Assembly (NCBI RefSeq): GCF_001544095.1 | Contig: NZ_BCPT01000008.1 | Span: 94,833 to 158,832 of the forward strand | Length of the DNA stretch: 64,000 nt | From: Enterococcus casseliflavus NBRC 100478 | Lineage (GTDB): Bacteria > Bacillota > Bacilli > Lactobacillales > Enterococcaceae | Reading direction: 5' to 3' | Part shown: in pieces, positions 63,948 through 64,000 of the stretch | Layout of the letters: each line of letters opens with the position of its first letter | Numbering within the stretch: the stretch's first letter is position 1 | Notes under the pieces: generated by a model | Databases searched by the model: none | Told to the model about the DNA's origin: nothing | Seen by the model: only the letters and a program-made list of their open reading frames with translations | Translations under genes and position numbers: made by a program

Positions 63948-64000
63948 TAGAACTTCTTGGACCATGAAGAGGGCCGCAAAAGCAGTGAATGTAGAAGGAA

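Overview
The window is a stretch of a low-to-moderate GC Firmicutes chromosome. Gene content, gene order and protein sequences point to Enterococcus or a very close relative: the spx-mecA-coiA-pepF-spxH-CYTH-relQ-nadK-rluD block, a bile salt hydrolase very close to the enterococcal one, split sdaAA/sdaAB, and strong Shine-Dalgarno sites. The base composition looks richer in GC than typical E. faecalis, which would fit species such as E. casseliflavus, E. gallinarum or E. saccharolyticus. The species guess is inference. I see no rRNA, tRNA, insertion sequence, prophage or CRISPR array.

Layout. 1-6.3 kb: sbcC (5' end outside the window) and a SWIM/SNF2 helicase. 6.3-9.1 kb: HAD phosphatase and a single-chain ABC exporter. 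9.1-17.9 kb: a regulated-proteolysis and stress block, with Spx, two adaptors that feed substrates to Clp proteases (MecA, SpxH), a coiA broken by an in-frame stop, PepF, a CYTH protein, the small alarmone synthetase RelQ, NAD kinase and a pseudouridine synthase. 18-24 kb: MgtE, then an AraC regulator divergent from a heterodimeric ABC exporter, with a long inverted repeat between them. 24-30 kb: CutC, RlmA, TrmL, a histidine phosphatase and RecD2, with a probable small RNA at 25.6 kb. 30-35.3 kb: a LuxR/NarL-type two-component system divergent from an ATPase plus two permeases, resembling the LnrJK-LnrLMN arrangement. 35.3-40.6 kb: an accessory patch with a lipid kinase, decayed gene remnants, bile salt hydrolase, an ArAE-type membrane protein, a ChW-repeat surface protein broken by a nonsense codon, and a lipoprotein.

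40.6-50.6 kb: a preQ1-type riboswitch and queT, the CBS-ACT protein CbpA, rpmG-secE-nusG, a DUF1576 membrane protein, L-serine dehydratase subunits, then rplK-rplA and rplJ-rplL with putative L1-binding hairpins and an L10 leader, then ilvE. 50.7-55.2 kb: ilvA and a ydjI-ydjG-ydjH membrane-stress operon lacking an adjacent pspA. 55.4-62.2 kb: the conserved dnaX-ybaB-recR / tmk-darA-holB-ricT-yabA-rsmI replication and repair block. 62.2-64 kb: amt-glnK behind two perfect GlnR boxes.

Most of the window is core genome. The points deserving a second look are two nonsense-broken genes, several untranslated structured RNAs (25590-25702, the spx leader, duplicated L1 boxes), the AraC-exporter inverted repeat, an SpxH that has lost half of its CxxC motif, and a PII protein without the modifiable T-loop tyrosine.
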